Positions 41,414 through 50,092 of a stretch of 64,000 nt of DNA are shown here, piece by piece (position 1 is the first letter of the stretch; each line of letters opens with the position of its first letter). The position numbers and the translations under genes were made by a program. Below the pieces are notes generated by a model. The model saw only the letters and a list, made by a program, of their open reading frames with translations. It was not told where the DNA came from and searched no databases. This stretch comes from Ophiostoma sp. CBS 140.51 (lineage: Eukaryota > Ascomycota > Sordariomycetes > Ophiostomatales > Ophiostomataceae), in contig JANSLP010000099.1 of assembly GCA_029298735.1 (NCBI GenBank), forward strand, positions 1 to 64,000. The letters run 5' to 3'.

Positions 41414-44161
41414 ATGACACGCGCGCGCGAGGGCTCGTCGCTGGTATCGGAGCCGCGGTCGACAGCCCGTGCGTGCCAGTTCTGCCGCAAACGCAAGATC
41501 AAGTGCGACGCCCTCAAGCCGACATGCACAACCTGCCGCGCCAGTAACCGCACCTGCAGCTACCACCATGGACCTGTCAAGCCGCGGCCGTCGACGGCAC
41601 TGCTCAATGCCGCGCGGGAGGAAAAGAATGAGCTTGAGCGTATGCTGATCCGTCTGAAACTGGCACCAACAGTGGCAGAAAGAGATGCTCTGCTGGGACT
41701 CGTCGATGTCATCAACGGCAAAGTCCACATCCGGGCAGGAGCTGCGTCAGCATCATCAACAAAAACAGGTGCAGGAGCTACGAATTCATCTCAAGACACA
41801 TCTGCGGCCGCTGCAGCGGCAGCTTTGGCTTCCATGCCGACATCAGAAGCTGCTGGAAATTCATCTTCTTTGTCGCCGTCACATATGGCCATTGACTCGG
41901 ATATGCCACGAAACGGAGGCTATCCCACACCTTCAGGATCGCGGACAAGAGAGACAGCGAGTGAGGACGGCGAAGCTGCTGTGTTTGAGCAAACGGAGAA
42001 GAAGAACGGCCATGAAGACGAACACGATGCCAGTCACGTGACAAATAACGAAGACGACGACGATGACGAGGAGGACGATGAAGATGACGACGATGAGGAT
42101 GAAGAGGAGGCCAAAGACACGACCGTCCAGGATGACAACACAATAGCTCTCCTTCCCTTTGAAAAGCGCACCTACATGGGTGTTCTTGTACCGCCAGCAG
42201 GTCCATCTATGGCCATGGAGCCTACCAATGGCTCTTCTCACATTCACCACTCACACCACCACCCCACACCACACGGCGTCACGCCCTCGATTGATGCTCA
42301 GTCCACTCTCCGCTACCAGCTTATTGCCAACGCCGCTATGAGCCGCCAACAAGAGTATCGTCTGCGACTGCTGCCCACCATAAGAGGTGTCCCAGCGGAA
42401 CTGGCATTGCATCTCCTTGACCTGCACTGGAACCGTCAACATCACACATACTTGTTGACATACCGGCCAGCATTTATGCGTGAGCTTGTCGACGGAGGCG
42501 AGTACTGCACAGACTTCCTGCTGTACGCCGTCTTTGCCTGTGCCAGCAAGTTTTCTGAACGCATCGAGCTGCGAACCGATCCCGGCGACCCAGAGACTAC
42601 GGGCAAGGATTTCTTCCGGCGCTGCGAGGACATTATCGCCCGTGACGCTGTACTCAGCCAGTCACGTATCCCCACAATTGTTGGTCTCTTGATGCTTGGT
42701 GCCACCTACAATGCTCGCGGTTTCACATCAAAGGGCTGGCTGTACACCGGATATGCACTGCGAATGGTCTTTGACCTGGGCTTGCACATCGAAGAAAAGG
42801 AAAACAGCAGTGGACTCAACCCTGAGCAGATTGAGATCCGTCGCCGTGTGTTTTGGGGTGCATTCATCTGCGAGAAGCTGCAAAGCGTCTACTTGGGCCG
42901 GCCAGCGACCATCCAACTACGGGACGCCGATGTCTCTCGTGATTTCTTGGATACATTCGAAGAGCTCGAGCCCTGGGCGCCGTACGTCGACCCAATGTCA
43001 CAGGCTGACGCTACATCCATGGCAGCTGCGGGTGGCCGTTGGAACAATGCCGTCACCCACTCCGTCTCTGTATTCCAGCAGCTGTGCTCATTGGCCAAGA
43101 TCATGACCAACATTATCAACAAGATTTATTTCGCCACGAACACCGCTGCCACGGCCGCTGGTGGAGCTGCTGCAACTGTAGCCACTACACCCACCGGGAC
43201 AGCCACTGCGGCTGCACCAAAATCTCGAAAGAAAATGAGCCGAGCACTGCGACAAATTGATAATGCATTGGTACGCTGGTACCGCGAACTACCACCTCAT
43301 CTTGTCTATGAGCCATGGGCGACCAAGGGGACCAATGTGACAACGCCGACCACAACGGCCACACCCAACCTCACCATCCTACACACAACCTATCACTGCC
43401 TTGTCATCCTTCTCCATTGTCCGTTCATCTCCGCAGGAACACAAGTTGCAACAAACACGGCCGGCGTGACTTCATCCTCTGCCCATGGTGAAGAGGCCAC
43501 ACACGCCTGGAAACGCTGCACCACCGCCGCCCGCAACATCACCAACCTTGCCCTGGCCTATCGTGCCACCTATCCACTCCGCAAGTCCAACTACATGTTG
43601 GTCTATGCCGTCTATGTTGCGTGTACAATTCATGTTCACAATGCAGCAGCTGTTTTTGGCGCGGCCCACTCCAACAATGCCGATAACACGGTTGCGTCTG
43701 ACCCCTCGCTGCTTCTGCGTGCCAGTTTGGTCTGCCTCGACGAGCTGGCCGTGCCCAACTCCGGCGCTGCGGATACAGCACGCATAATCCGCAAACTGAT
43801 GGCCGCCAAGGGCATTCCCGAGCACCTGGGTCCCTCCTTTATGAGTGGCGGGGCGAATACCGCTGCAACAAATGGCAACGTAGTCGATGCTGCCGCTCAC
43901 TTTTTCAGTCAAGACATGGCAACAAACGGCACCGCCACCAATCCCAACACCAACCTTAACGGCGACACCATCCACGGCCCTGCACCGGCCACCTCCTTTG
44001 ACGACACAAATTTTACCTGGCAGCTGTTTGATGAGTCGCCTTCTTTTGACCCACTCGCCCAGCTACAGTCCTTTTCGGACTTTGGCCTGTCAGGCCATGA
44101 CCTCCTGTTTGGCTTCATGGACGGCAACTTTTCGCCGTCTGAATTTATGGGAGCCTCATAG
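41414..44161 (+). CDS. Zn2Cys6 (Gal4-type) transcription factor
   Basis: Nuclear DNA-binding regulator. A single exon encodes 915 residues. The binuclear zinc cluster is right at the N-terminus (residues about 19-46) and fits CX2CX6CX6CX2CX6C: CQFC, CDALKPTC, CTTC, then a final Cys. A linker and a short heptad-like segment follow (NAAREEKNELERMLIRLKL), typical of dimerising Gal4-type factors. A Ser/Ala-rich and then acidic stretch (about 205-240) could activate transcription. The fungal_trans middle homology region runs about 300-560, with LLDLHWNRQHHTYLLTYRPAF, RRVFWGAFICEKLQSVYLGRP and related blocks. The C-terminus is Asn/Thr-rich. It sits between the flavoprotein and aldolase genes of the candidate cluster, so it is the likely pathway regulator (inference from position). 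Confidence 0.9.
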   Translation: MTRAREGSSLVSEPRSTARACQFCRKRKIKCDALKPTCTTCRASNRTCSYHHGPVKPRPSTALLNAAREEKNELERMLIRLKLAPTVAERDALLGLVDVINGKVHIRAGAASASSTKTGAGATNSSQDTSAAAAAAALASMPTSEAAGNSSSLSPSHMAIDSDMPRNGGYPTPSGSRTRETASEDGEAAVFEQTEKKNGHEDEHDASHVTNNEDDDDDEEDDEDDDDEDEEEAKDTTVQDDNTIALLPFEKRTYMGVLVPPAGPSMAMEPTNGSSHIHHSHHHPTPHGVTPSIDAQSTLRYQLIANAAMSRQQEYRLRLLPTIRGVPAELALHLLDLHWNRQHHTYLLTYRPAFMRELVDGGEYCTDFLLYAVFACASKFSERIELRTDPGDPETTGKDFFRRCEDIIARDAVLSQSRIPTIVGLLMLGATYNARGFTSKGWLYTGYALRMVFDLGLHIEEKENSSGLNPEQIEIRRRVFWGAFICEKLQSVYLGRPATIQLRDADVSRDFLDTFEELEPWAPYVDPMSQADATSMAAAGGRWNNAVTHSVSVFQQLCSLAKIMTNIINKIYFATNTAATAAGGAAATVATTPTGTATAAAPKSRKKMSRALRQIDNALVRWYRELPPHLVYEPWATKGTNVTTPTTTATPNLTILHTTYHCLVILLHCPFISAGTQVATNTAGVTSSSAHGEEATHAWKRCTTAARNITNLALAYRATYPLRKSNYMLVYAVYVACTIHVHNAAAVFGAAHSNNADNTVASDPSLLLRASLVCLDELAVPNSGAADTARIIRKLMAAKGIPEHLGPSFMSGGANTAATNGNVVDAAAHFFSQDMATNGTATNPNTNLNGDTIHGPAPATSFDDTNFTWQLFDESPSFDPLAQLQSFSDFGLSGHDLLFGFMDGNFSPSEFMGAS

Positions 44162-44333
44162 TTTATGATAGAAGCTTAAATCACATAAATTAATTCAAAT
44201 TTGTCAATATACCATAAGTCACTATTTGTTTTGTTATTTTGCCAAATACAATCTCATTCTAGTCGTGTACATGATATTCAAATTTACATTTCCCAACTAA
44301 TACTCCGCCCCTTCTATCTGCCTGCTACGCTTC
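44162..44333. other. Short convergent spacer
   Basis: A/T-rich 172 bases between the convergent regulator and aldolase genes, probably overlapping 3' untranslated regions. Confidence 0.6.
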
Positions 44334-45398
44334 CTACTCTAGCAAACTCGGATCCTCCTTTACAACCTGGTCGTAGTATGGCTGGAACGCCAGCCACATC
44401 TTGCTCGGGTTGCCGCTTTTCTTGTGCGTAAACTCTGCCTCCTTGTCGCCAATCAGCACCTTGCCCCAGCCAGGGCACGCCGCCGCCGCGTTGGCCAGCA
44501 GCTGTGCGTGGCAGCACCGGTCCAGCGCAATAAACAGGAAAGCCGCCTCATCCACCGTCCGTCCGCACGTAATCATGCCGTGGTTCTGCAGCAGCACGCT
44601 GCGGCACGTTGGGCCCAGCGCCTTGGCAATGCGTGCACCCTCTTCAGTGCTAATAACGGTACCGCCAAAACGCGGATAGACGGCCAGGTCGTTGTAGAAC
44701 CGGAGCGCGTCCTGGTACAGCATTTCAATGGGGCGGCCAAAGCACGAAAAGGCCTTGCCGTAGACACTGTGAGCGTGGCACGCGGCGTTGAGGTCCGGAC
44801 GCGCCTTGTGGATCTCGCTGTGAATAGCAAAAGCCGGGCCGTTGATAGGCGACTGCGCACCACCGGGTAGCACCTCGCCGTGGTCGTTGACAAGGACTAG
44901 GTCTGACACCGAGATTTGCGAGAAGTGTGTGCTCAGCGGGTTGATCCAAAAGTGGTCCGGGTTGATGGGATCACGCAGCGAAATGTGGCCGGCAACGCCC
45001 TCATCAAACCCTTGCTTGGCAAACACACGAAATGCCGCCGCCAAGTGCTGCTTCTGGTACGCACGCTCGTCCTCCTTGTTGGCAAACGTGGGCGGCGAGC
45101 GGATGACAACCTTGCCGTCCTTGTCGCCCAAAAAGTGCACCTCCTCAAAGAAGGCGTTCTTGGCAGGAGCAGTGCCAGCGGCAGCGGCGGCTTTGGTGGC
45201 ATCGACCGGTGCGTCAGTCACAGTTGTTGCGCTGGGTGCCATTTTGGATGTAGATGAGTAGTATGAGTTCTGGCGGAAAGATGTGTGAGTGAAGGTAGAT
45301 GTGAAAGTCTTGTAGGTGAAGGAAAGGCGGCAAGATGATGTTTTGGGAGTAGCGTGAGCCAAGGATGTGTTAAGAAGTCGGTTGCAGAGAAGACGCAT
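44334..45398 (-). CDS. Class II aldolase/adducin-domain protein
   Basis: Metal-dependent lyase of the class II aldolase/adducin fold, which cleaves or decarboxylates short hydroxy- or keto-acids and sugar phosphates. From ATG 45398 it has 354 residues. Its first ~50 are Ser/Thr/Arg-rich with few acidic residues (MRLLCNRLLNTSLAHATPKT), like a mitochondrial presequence. A second in-frame ATG at 45242 (MAPSATTV) would give a cytosolic 302-residue form. The core shows FRVFAKQGFDEGVAGHISLRD, the WINPLSTHFSQI loop, the zinc pair in CHAHSVYGKA, and the later His of LLQNHGMITCGR. Family members of this kind end with the FIALDRCCHAQLLANAA helix, as here. The promoter faces the oxidoreductase gene and carries two CTCCGTCTAA sites. 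Exact reaction unknown. Confidence 0.85.
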   Translation of the reverse strand: MRLLCNRLLNTSLAHATPKTSSCRLSFTYKTFTSTFTHTSFRQNSYYSSTSKMAPSATTVTDAPVDATKAAAAAGTAPAKNAFFEEVHFLGDKDGKVVIRSPPTFANKEDERAYQKQHLAAAFRVFAKQGFDEGVAGHISLRDPINPDHFWINPLSTHFSQISVSDLVLVNDHGEVLPGGAQSPINGPAFAIHSEIHKARPDLNAACHAHSVYGKAFSCFGRPIEMLYQDALRFYNDLAVYPRFGGTVISTEEGARIAKALGPTCRSVLLQNHGMITCGRTVDEAAFLFIALDRCCHAQLLANAAAACPGWGKVLIGDKEAEFTHKKSGNPSKMWLAFQPYYDQVVKEDPSLLE

Positions 45399-45589
45399 GG
45401 TTGATGTGTCGTCGCGAGAAAGAGAAGATGTAAATACTTGCAGACGTTGCTTTATGCTCCTTTGCTCCTTCCCGCTGGGTCGCCGAGACGCAACCGACAA
45501 AAAAGGAAAGCAGGCAAAAAACCCAGAGGCAGAACAATTTGATCTCCATCAGCACCCATCATGGAGTCCATACCCCGCGATCGTCTTTG

Positions 45590-45599
45590 CTCCGTCTAA
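45590..45599 (+). promoter_or_regulatory. Shared cluster motif CTCCGTCTAA, copy 1
   Basis: Exact 10-mer 192 bases upstream of the aldolase start at 45398. On the other strand it reads TTAGACGGAG and contains the CGG triplet preferred by Zn2Cys6 factors. It is identical to copies at 45781 and 49082. Confidence 0.5.
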
Positions 45600-45780
45600 A
45601 GTCGCCTCCCTGGTCAACCTTGGCTATCCTCACATGCGGAGGACGGTCACGCGGCATGGGTACGGGGTGTAATGATTATCTGTGGAGGTTTGTGTGGAGG
45701 ATGAGTGGAGGGAGATGTGGAAGACGGAGATGGAAGGAACGCGGTGTTGAAGGGTCCGTCACTCCAGATGGCAGGTACGA

Positions 45781-45790
45781 CTCCGTCTAA
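45781..45790 (+). promoter_or_regulatory. Shared cluster motif CTCCGTCTAA, copy 2
   Basis: Second exact copy in the aldolase/oxidoreductase divergent promoter, same orientation as copy 1. Confidence 0.5.
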
Positions 45791-46402
45791 AATACGTTGT
45801 CAATCACTTGGGATGTTGCTTTCCGTGTGAGGAAGTCGCAGTCCGCATGTGGTACTCTTGCGGCAGGTGCGGACGACCATACACACGCGCTGGTCCACGG
45901 AGTCCGCCGGCCCGTGTCCCCACTTTTTTGTGTTAGTCGTTGGAGCTTGCATGCAAGCTGCAGCTTCTCCGCAATTTGGGCAGTTTGGCTTGTGCAGGCG
46001 TAGTGGGCCATGCTCGCAGCTCGTTTTCGGGACCGTTTCGCAACCGGTGACGTTGTCGTTTTCAGACTCGCGGCGAAGTCAAAGTAGAATTAAAGTGTGG
46101 CTTTTCTTGGTCACTTGGTGACGCGCATAATAACAAAAAAAAAGACTCAGAGATTAGCTATCACGACTCATTAGAAATCGCGCCGAGAGCTTGTTGTTAC
46201 GGGCACCATTGACAAGCTTCTTCGCCGTCCTTAAAGCGCGTGCTTGGCACTTTGTTGGCAAACCAGAAGTCCAAGAGATCAAGACTGAAAGACCAAGACT
46301 CCAAGAGATTAGCAAAGCTTTTCACAACCACCAATCTATCGTCTTATTTTTATACATTTTTGTACATTCACTTTTCACTTCCCTATCCTCCTCATACCCA
46401 CC

Positions 46403-47545
46403 ATGAGAGCTGTTGGTGTTCGCGGCGGCAAGGGCGACGCCGACGCGCTATTCATCGAGGACAATGTCGCGGACCCTGTGGCTACGGGCGACCACATTTT
46501 GGTGCGCATCAAGGCCTTTGGTCTGAACCGCATGGACATCATGCAGCGCGAGGACAAGTACCCGTACAAGCTGTTGCCCGAGTCTGGAAAGATTATGGGC
46601 GTCGAGTTCAGCGGGCTGGTGGAGGAGCTGGGACCAGACTGCAAGGGCGACTTTCAGGTTGGCCAACCTGTATTCGGTCTTGCCTATGGAAGTGCAGTAA
46701 GTTTATGTATCTCTCAAGAATTGTTTTGAATCAAGTCACTGACCCCCCAGTACGCAGAGAAGATTGCCGTGTCGGAGCGGATGCTGATGCATCTACCCGA
46801 GACGCTGACCTTTGAGGAGGCGGCAGGTATCCCAGAGGTAAGCACCTTATTCATGAGCACAACTTTAAATTGGGTAAGACGGCTGACAACTCTGCAGACC
46901 TTCTTCACAGCTCTCCAAGCGGTCCACCTTGTGGGCGGCATCAAGCCCGGCGAGTCGGTGCTCATCCACGCTGGAGCGTCTGGCGTCGGGCAGGCTGCAA
47001 TCCAGGTTGCAAGACATGCGGGTGCATCAACCATCTTCACCACGGCCGGCACCGACGCCAAGTGCCAGATCTGTCGCAAGCTGGGTGCCGACCACGCCAT
47101 CAACTACAAGGACGAGAGCAGTCGCGACTTTGCCGATGTTGTGGCACATGAGACCAATGGCAAGGGGGTCGACCTGATTATCGACCTTGTCGGCCAGTCG
47201 TACTGGCACCGCAACACGGCATCAGCGGCAATGGAAGGCCGTATTGTTATTGTGGCGGCCATGAGTGGCAGCATGATTGAGGGATTCAACTTGCGCGCTC
47301 TGCTCAACAAGCGTCTGTCAGTACTGGCAACAACGCTGCGGACACGCAATGCAGAGTACCAAGGCAGGCTACGGGACGTGTTTGTGGAGAAAGTGGTACC
47401 GAAGCTGGCAGGTGCAGGTCGCAACGAGAGGGAGTCAATGGGTGTGACGGTGGATGAGATCTTCCCATGGCAGCGTGTGAGCGATGCGCATAAGAAGATG
47501 GAGGCTAACGTGAACGCAGGCAAGTTGATTTGTACTGTGGACTAG
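46403..47545 (+). CDS. PIG3-type NADPH:quinone oxidoreductase (MDR superfamily)
   Basis: Zinc-free medium-chain reductase of the quinone oxidoreductase/PIG3 branch, which reduces quinones or enones with NADPH in the cytosol. Three exons: 46403-46696, 46751-46837 and 46898-47545 (introns GTAAGT...CCAG and GTAAGC...GCAG). The lengths sum to 342 codons plus stop. Visible parts: MRAVGVRGGKGDADALFIED start; GLNRMDIMQREDKYP; the ESGKIMGVEFSGLVEELG loop; LTFEEAAGIPE; the NADPH fold IHAGASGVGQAAIQVARHAG; and the PIG3-like C-terminal run LLNKRLSVLATTLRTRN and EKVVPKL. It lacks the catalytic zinc Cys and His ligands. It faces the aldolase across a shared promoter and converges on the amidohydrolase, as expected for a co-regulated pathway gene. 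Confidence 0.9.
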
Positions 47546-47705
47546 ACAGTGTAGGCATGATTAATTGCGTTCAAAACATACTTTCATAATATTGTGCTTG
47601 AGAGTTCATTATCTACGAAAGTTCGTACTTGTTTTGAGTTTATACTGTATTCATTGTTCGATCTCTATTCTCTTCTTACATCTCTATGTACAGTGCAATG
47701 TCCTC

Positions 47706-48605
47706 CTACTCAAACAGACGCTGAGGGTTGGTAACCCAAAACTTGTGCCAGGTCTCCTCGTCCGGAATCCATTCGCGAATCTTGGCAATGTGGCCGGCGT
47801 TGTCGACAGTGCGGAAGCCCTCGACTTCGTTGATGCGCTGCTCGACCGTCTTGCCCTTACGGCTGACACCTAGCTGGGTGTGCGGCCAGTCGGAGCCAAA
47901 AACGATCTGGTCGGGGCCAGCAGCAATAATGGCCTTGGCGGCAGGCGTCAGGCTCTCAATACCGTCCGGGTTGCCGTCGTACAGACGTTCAAAGCCGGAG
48001 ATCTTGACAAACAGGCGCTTCTCGCGGACCAGGTCGATAAAGGTGGCAAACTCGGGCGTTGATGCATCGCCCGGGAATGCACTACCAAAGTGGTCAGCCA
48101 CGAGCTTGATGCGCGGATCCAGACGGTTGCGGATCATGTCGGCCATGGCAGCCCAGGCAGGCAGCGGGCAGAAGATGCCAATGACCCAGCCGAGACGAGC
48201 AAGACGTGCGGCCAGACGCTCAATCTTGACCGTGATGGCGTCAGCGCCGTTCTGCGCACCATGACCCCAGGCCATCTCGTGCATACGGGCACCACGAACG
48301 CCGGCAGCATGGAGAGCGTCAAGCTCAGCGTCCGTGATGTTGTCAACATCGATAGTGGCGAGGCCGCGTAGACGTAGAGAGTCTGTTGATTTCTTGAGAG
48401 TGTCAATCAGAGGTGCCGGCGAGGTGCCCTGCATAGAGGCGTGCACGACGACGACATTGGTGCAGCCCGTCACAGCCGTGGGGTACTCGGCGACGGCGGC
48501 TGCCCTGGGCGTGTAGGGCCGCGGGTTGGCATAGGGAAACGTCTCGGGGTCGAAAACGTGGATGTGAGTGTCCCAGGCACCAGGAGGAACGACAGGCTTG
48601 GCCAT
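47706..48605 (-). CDS. LigI-type amidohydrolase (TIM-barrel lactone/carboxylate hydrolase)
   Basis: Metal-dependent hydrolase of the amidohydrolase_2 / COG3618 group, whose best-known member LigI opens 2-pyrone-4,6-dicarboxylate. A single exon encodes 299 residues, the usual family size. Visible are the DTHIHVFDP strand-1 motif with its HxH at residues about 14-16, the ARMHEMAWG turn, KLVADHFGSAFPG, the FVKISGFERLYDG segment, and the GSDWPHTQLG Asp motif near the C-terminus. LigI itself works without a bound metal, so metal dependence is uncertain here. It converges on the oxidoreductase gene and its promoter adjoins that of the Jen-like transporter. Expected substrate is a lactone or cyclic carboxylate (inference). 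Confidence 0.85.
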   Translation of the reverse strand: MAKPVVPPGAWDTHIHVFDPETFPYANPRPYTPRAAAVAEYPTAVTGCTNVVVVHASMQGTSPAPLIDTLKKSTDSLRLRGLATIDVDNITDAELDALHAAGVRGARMHEMAWGHGAQNGADAITVKIERLAARLARLGWVIGIFCPLPAWAAMADMIRNRLDPRIKLVADHFGSAFPGDASTPEFATFIDLVREKRLFVKISGFERLYDGNPDGIESLTPAAKAIIAAGPDQIVFGSDWPHTQLGVSRKGKTVEQRINEVEGFRTVDNAGHIAKIREWIPDEETWHKFWVTNPQRLFE

Positions 48606-49081
48606 TGTGGAGAGTTTGGAGGAGAAGGAGGCGGTAGAGACGATGGACGCGAAGGGAGACAGAGTGTAGAGGCGAGTGTAAACTGGACGTCGGAGCAGGA
48701 TGCTGTTGCGGTGGTAGTGTAAGCCAGTGGTCGTTTGATTTATTTCCTATTTTGGATTGTTTTCTTTCTCTTCTCTTTCTCTTCTCTTTTTCTTCTCTTT
48801 TTCTATTTCTTCTCACAAGTTCATACCTCGCGGTTCTTGGAAGCTTGGCAGCCATCTTTATAGACTTGTCGATACGGATTCAAACAAGAAATCAATGTCG
48901 ACAGATAGTTCTCCATATGTCGTGATGTGCATCAAATGGAGTGCTGTCATGCGTTGTCGGACCCCAGACTTTCTCAGAATATAGTGCGGAGATGGCGGGG
49001 ACGGCGGACCCTCTTGCTCCTCGCAACGGTTCCTGGTTTTTTCGATTTTTCGACGAGTCGTCTGCGCCCACTGCCTGACAT

Positions 49082-49091
49082 CTCCGTCTAA
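49082..49091 (+). promoter_or_regulatory. Shared cluster motif CTCCGTCTAA, copy 3
   Basis: Third exact copy of the 10-mer, between the amidohydrolase and the transporter, 477 bases from the amidohydrolase start and about 1.0 kb from the transporter start. Confidence 0.5.
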
Positions 49092-49392
49092 TACGCGGCT
49101 TGGCACTCACGGAGCACTACGGGCCGGCATCTAGTGGCCTGTCTGTGGACGACTAAAAAGCGAGTCAAGATTTGGCTTCCCCTCTTTTCGACACTGTTTT
49201 CGACGCTTTTCAACGCTTCTTTTCTCTTATTCCAACCCTGGTCGTGATCGACTGCCGGGCACACCACGCTTTTGCGGGGAAGAGAGGCGAAGGATGCAGA
49301 TACCCACGTCCTCTCCGCGCTTCGTAGGCAAAAGACAGGCATGGAAGTCCATCTCCTCCATCTCGTGAGACGCCGTTTGTGTGCCTGTGCGT

Positions 49393-49492
49393 CCCCACGG
49401 GGAGGATATGGCCGCGATTGGGACTGACACTGGACTGGGACTGCACCAGCTGGATGCGACCAAGTGTGACCCCAGGGTCCCATTTCCTGGGG
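49393..49492. promoter_or_regulatory. Candidate CreA/Mig1 repressor sites
   Basis: Three matches to the CreA consensus SYGGRG: CCCCAC (49393-49398, minus), CCCCAG (49470-49475, minus) and CTGGGG (49487-49492, plus). The last two form an inverted pair 11 bases apart. Closely spaced pairs are the arrangement that works in vivo for CreA. This suggests glucose repression of the transporter. Confidence 0.4.
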
Positions 49493-49871
49493 GACAGGCA
49501 GTGGGCCTTCCTTTTCCTTTTTGTGTCGTTTTGTTCTTGGCTCTAGATGAGTTTTCTTTCGACTTTGGGTCTTTTGCCTTCCCCCGTATTCGTTTTTTCT
49601 CTTTCTTTTCGTCTCAGTGCTACTCGCCTTCCTCCTCTCTTCAGTGGACCTGGTCATCTTGGCTGGCTGGACAATGAGTGGCTGGCTCTCCATACTCCAT
49701 ATGCAGCCCATCTTTGCCCATCTCGGGACGTCTTTGTCCTTGCTTGGTACCCTGCTTGGCCGTTCTTGCCAACAACACAGCTGGAAAGGGGGGATCACAT
49801 CCATTTTATGTTGACGTGCCACAACTCGACAGCGGTCAACCAAAGGCCATCCCGAGCCTCCAGAGGCCTTG

Positions 49872-49878
49872 TATATAT
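49872..49878 (+). promoter_or_regulatory. TATA box of the Jen-like transporter
   Basis: TATATAT lies 221 bases upstream of the ATG at 50093, followed by a pyrimidine-rich leader. Confidence 0.5.
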
Positions 49879-50092
49879 GAAGGCTGGTTGGTCCACGAGG
49901 ATCAGAAAGGAAAGAAAAAAACGAAAACAGATCAGCAGGAATCTGAGATTGTTTGATCCTTCATCTTACTTTCCATCTTCTTTTGTTTTCTTTTTCATTT
50001 ACTTGCCTTTGTTTTCTTATTTGCCTATATTATCTCTTCTCACTTTTCACCTGTCCCTTTATCACTTACACCCTTCTTTGCACACCACCATC

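Larger units (their letters stand above)
45399..46402. promoter_or_regulatory. Divergent promoter of the aldolase and oxidoreductase genes
   Basis: A 1.0-kb spacer between opposite start codons. It contains two exact copies of CTCCGTCTAA, spaced 191 bases apart. No gene is supported here. Confidence 0.55.
48606..50092. promoter_or_regulatory. Divergent promoter of the amidohydrolase and Jen-like transporter
   Basis: This 1.5-kb spacer holds one CTCCGTCTAA site (49082-49091), three CreA/Mig1-type SYGGRG sites near 49.39-49.49 kb, and a TATA box at 49872. No gene is supported in it. Confidence 0.55.
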
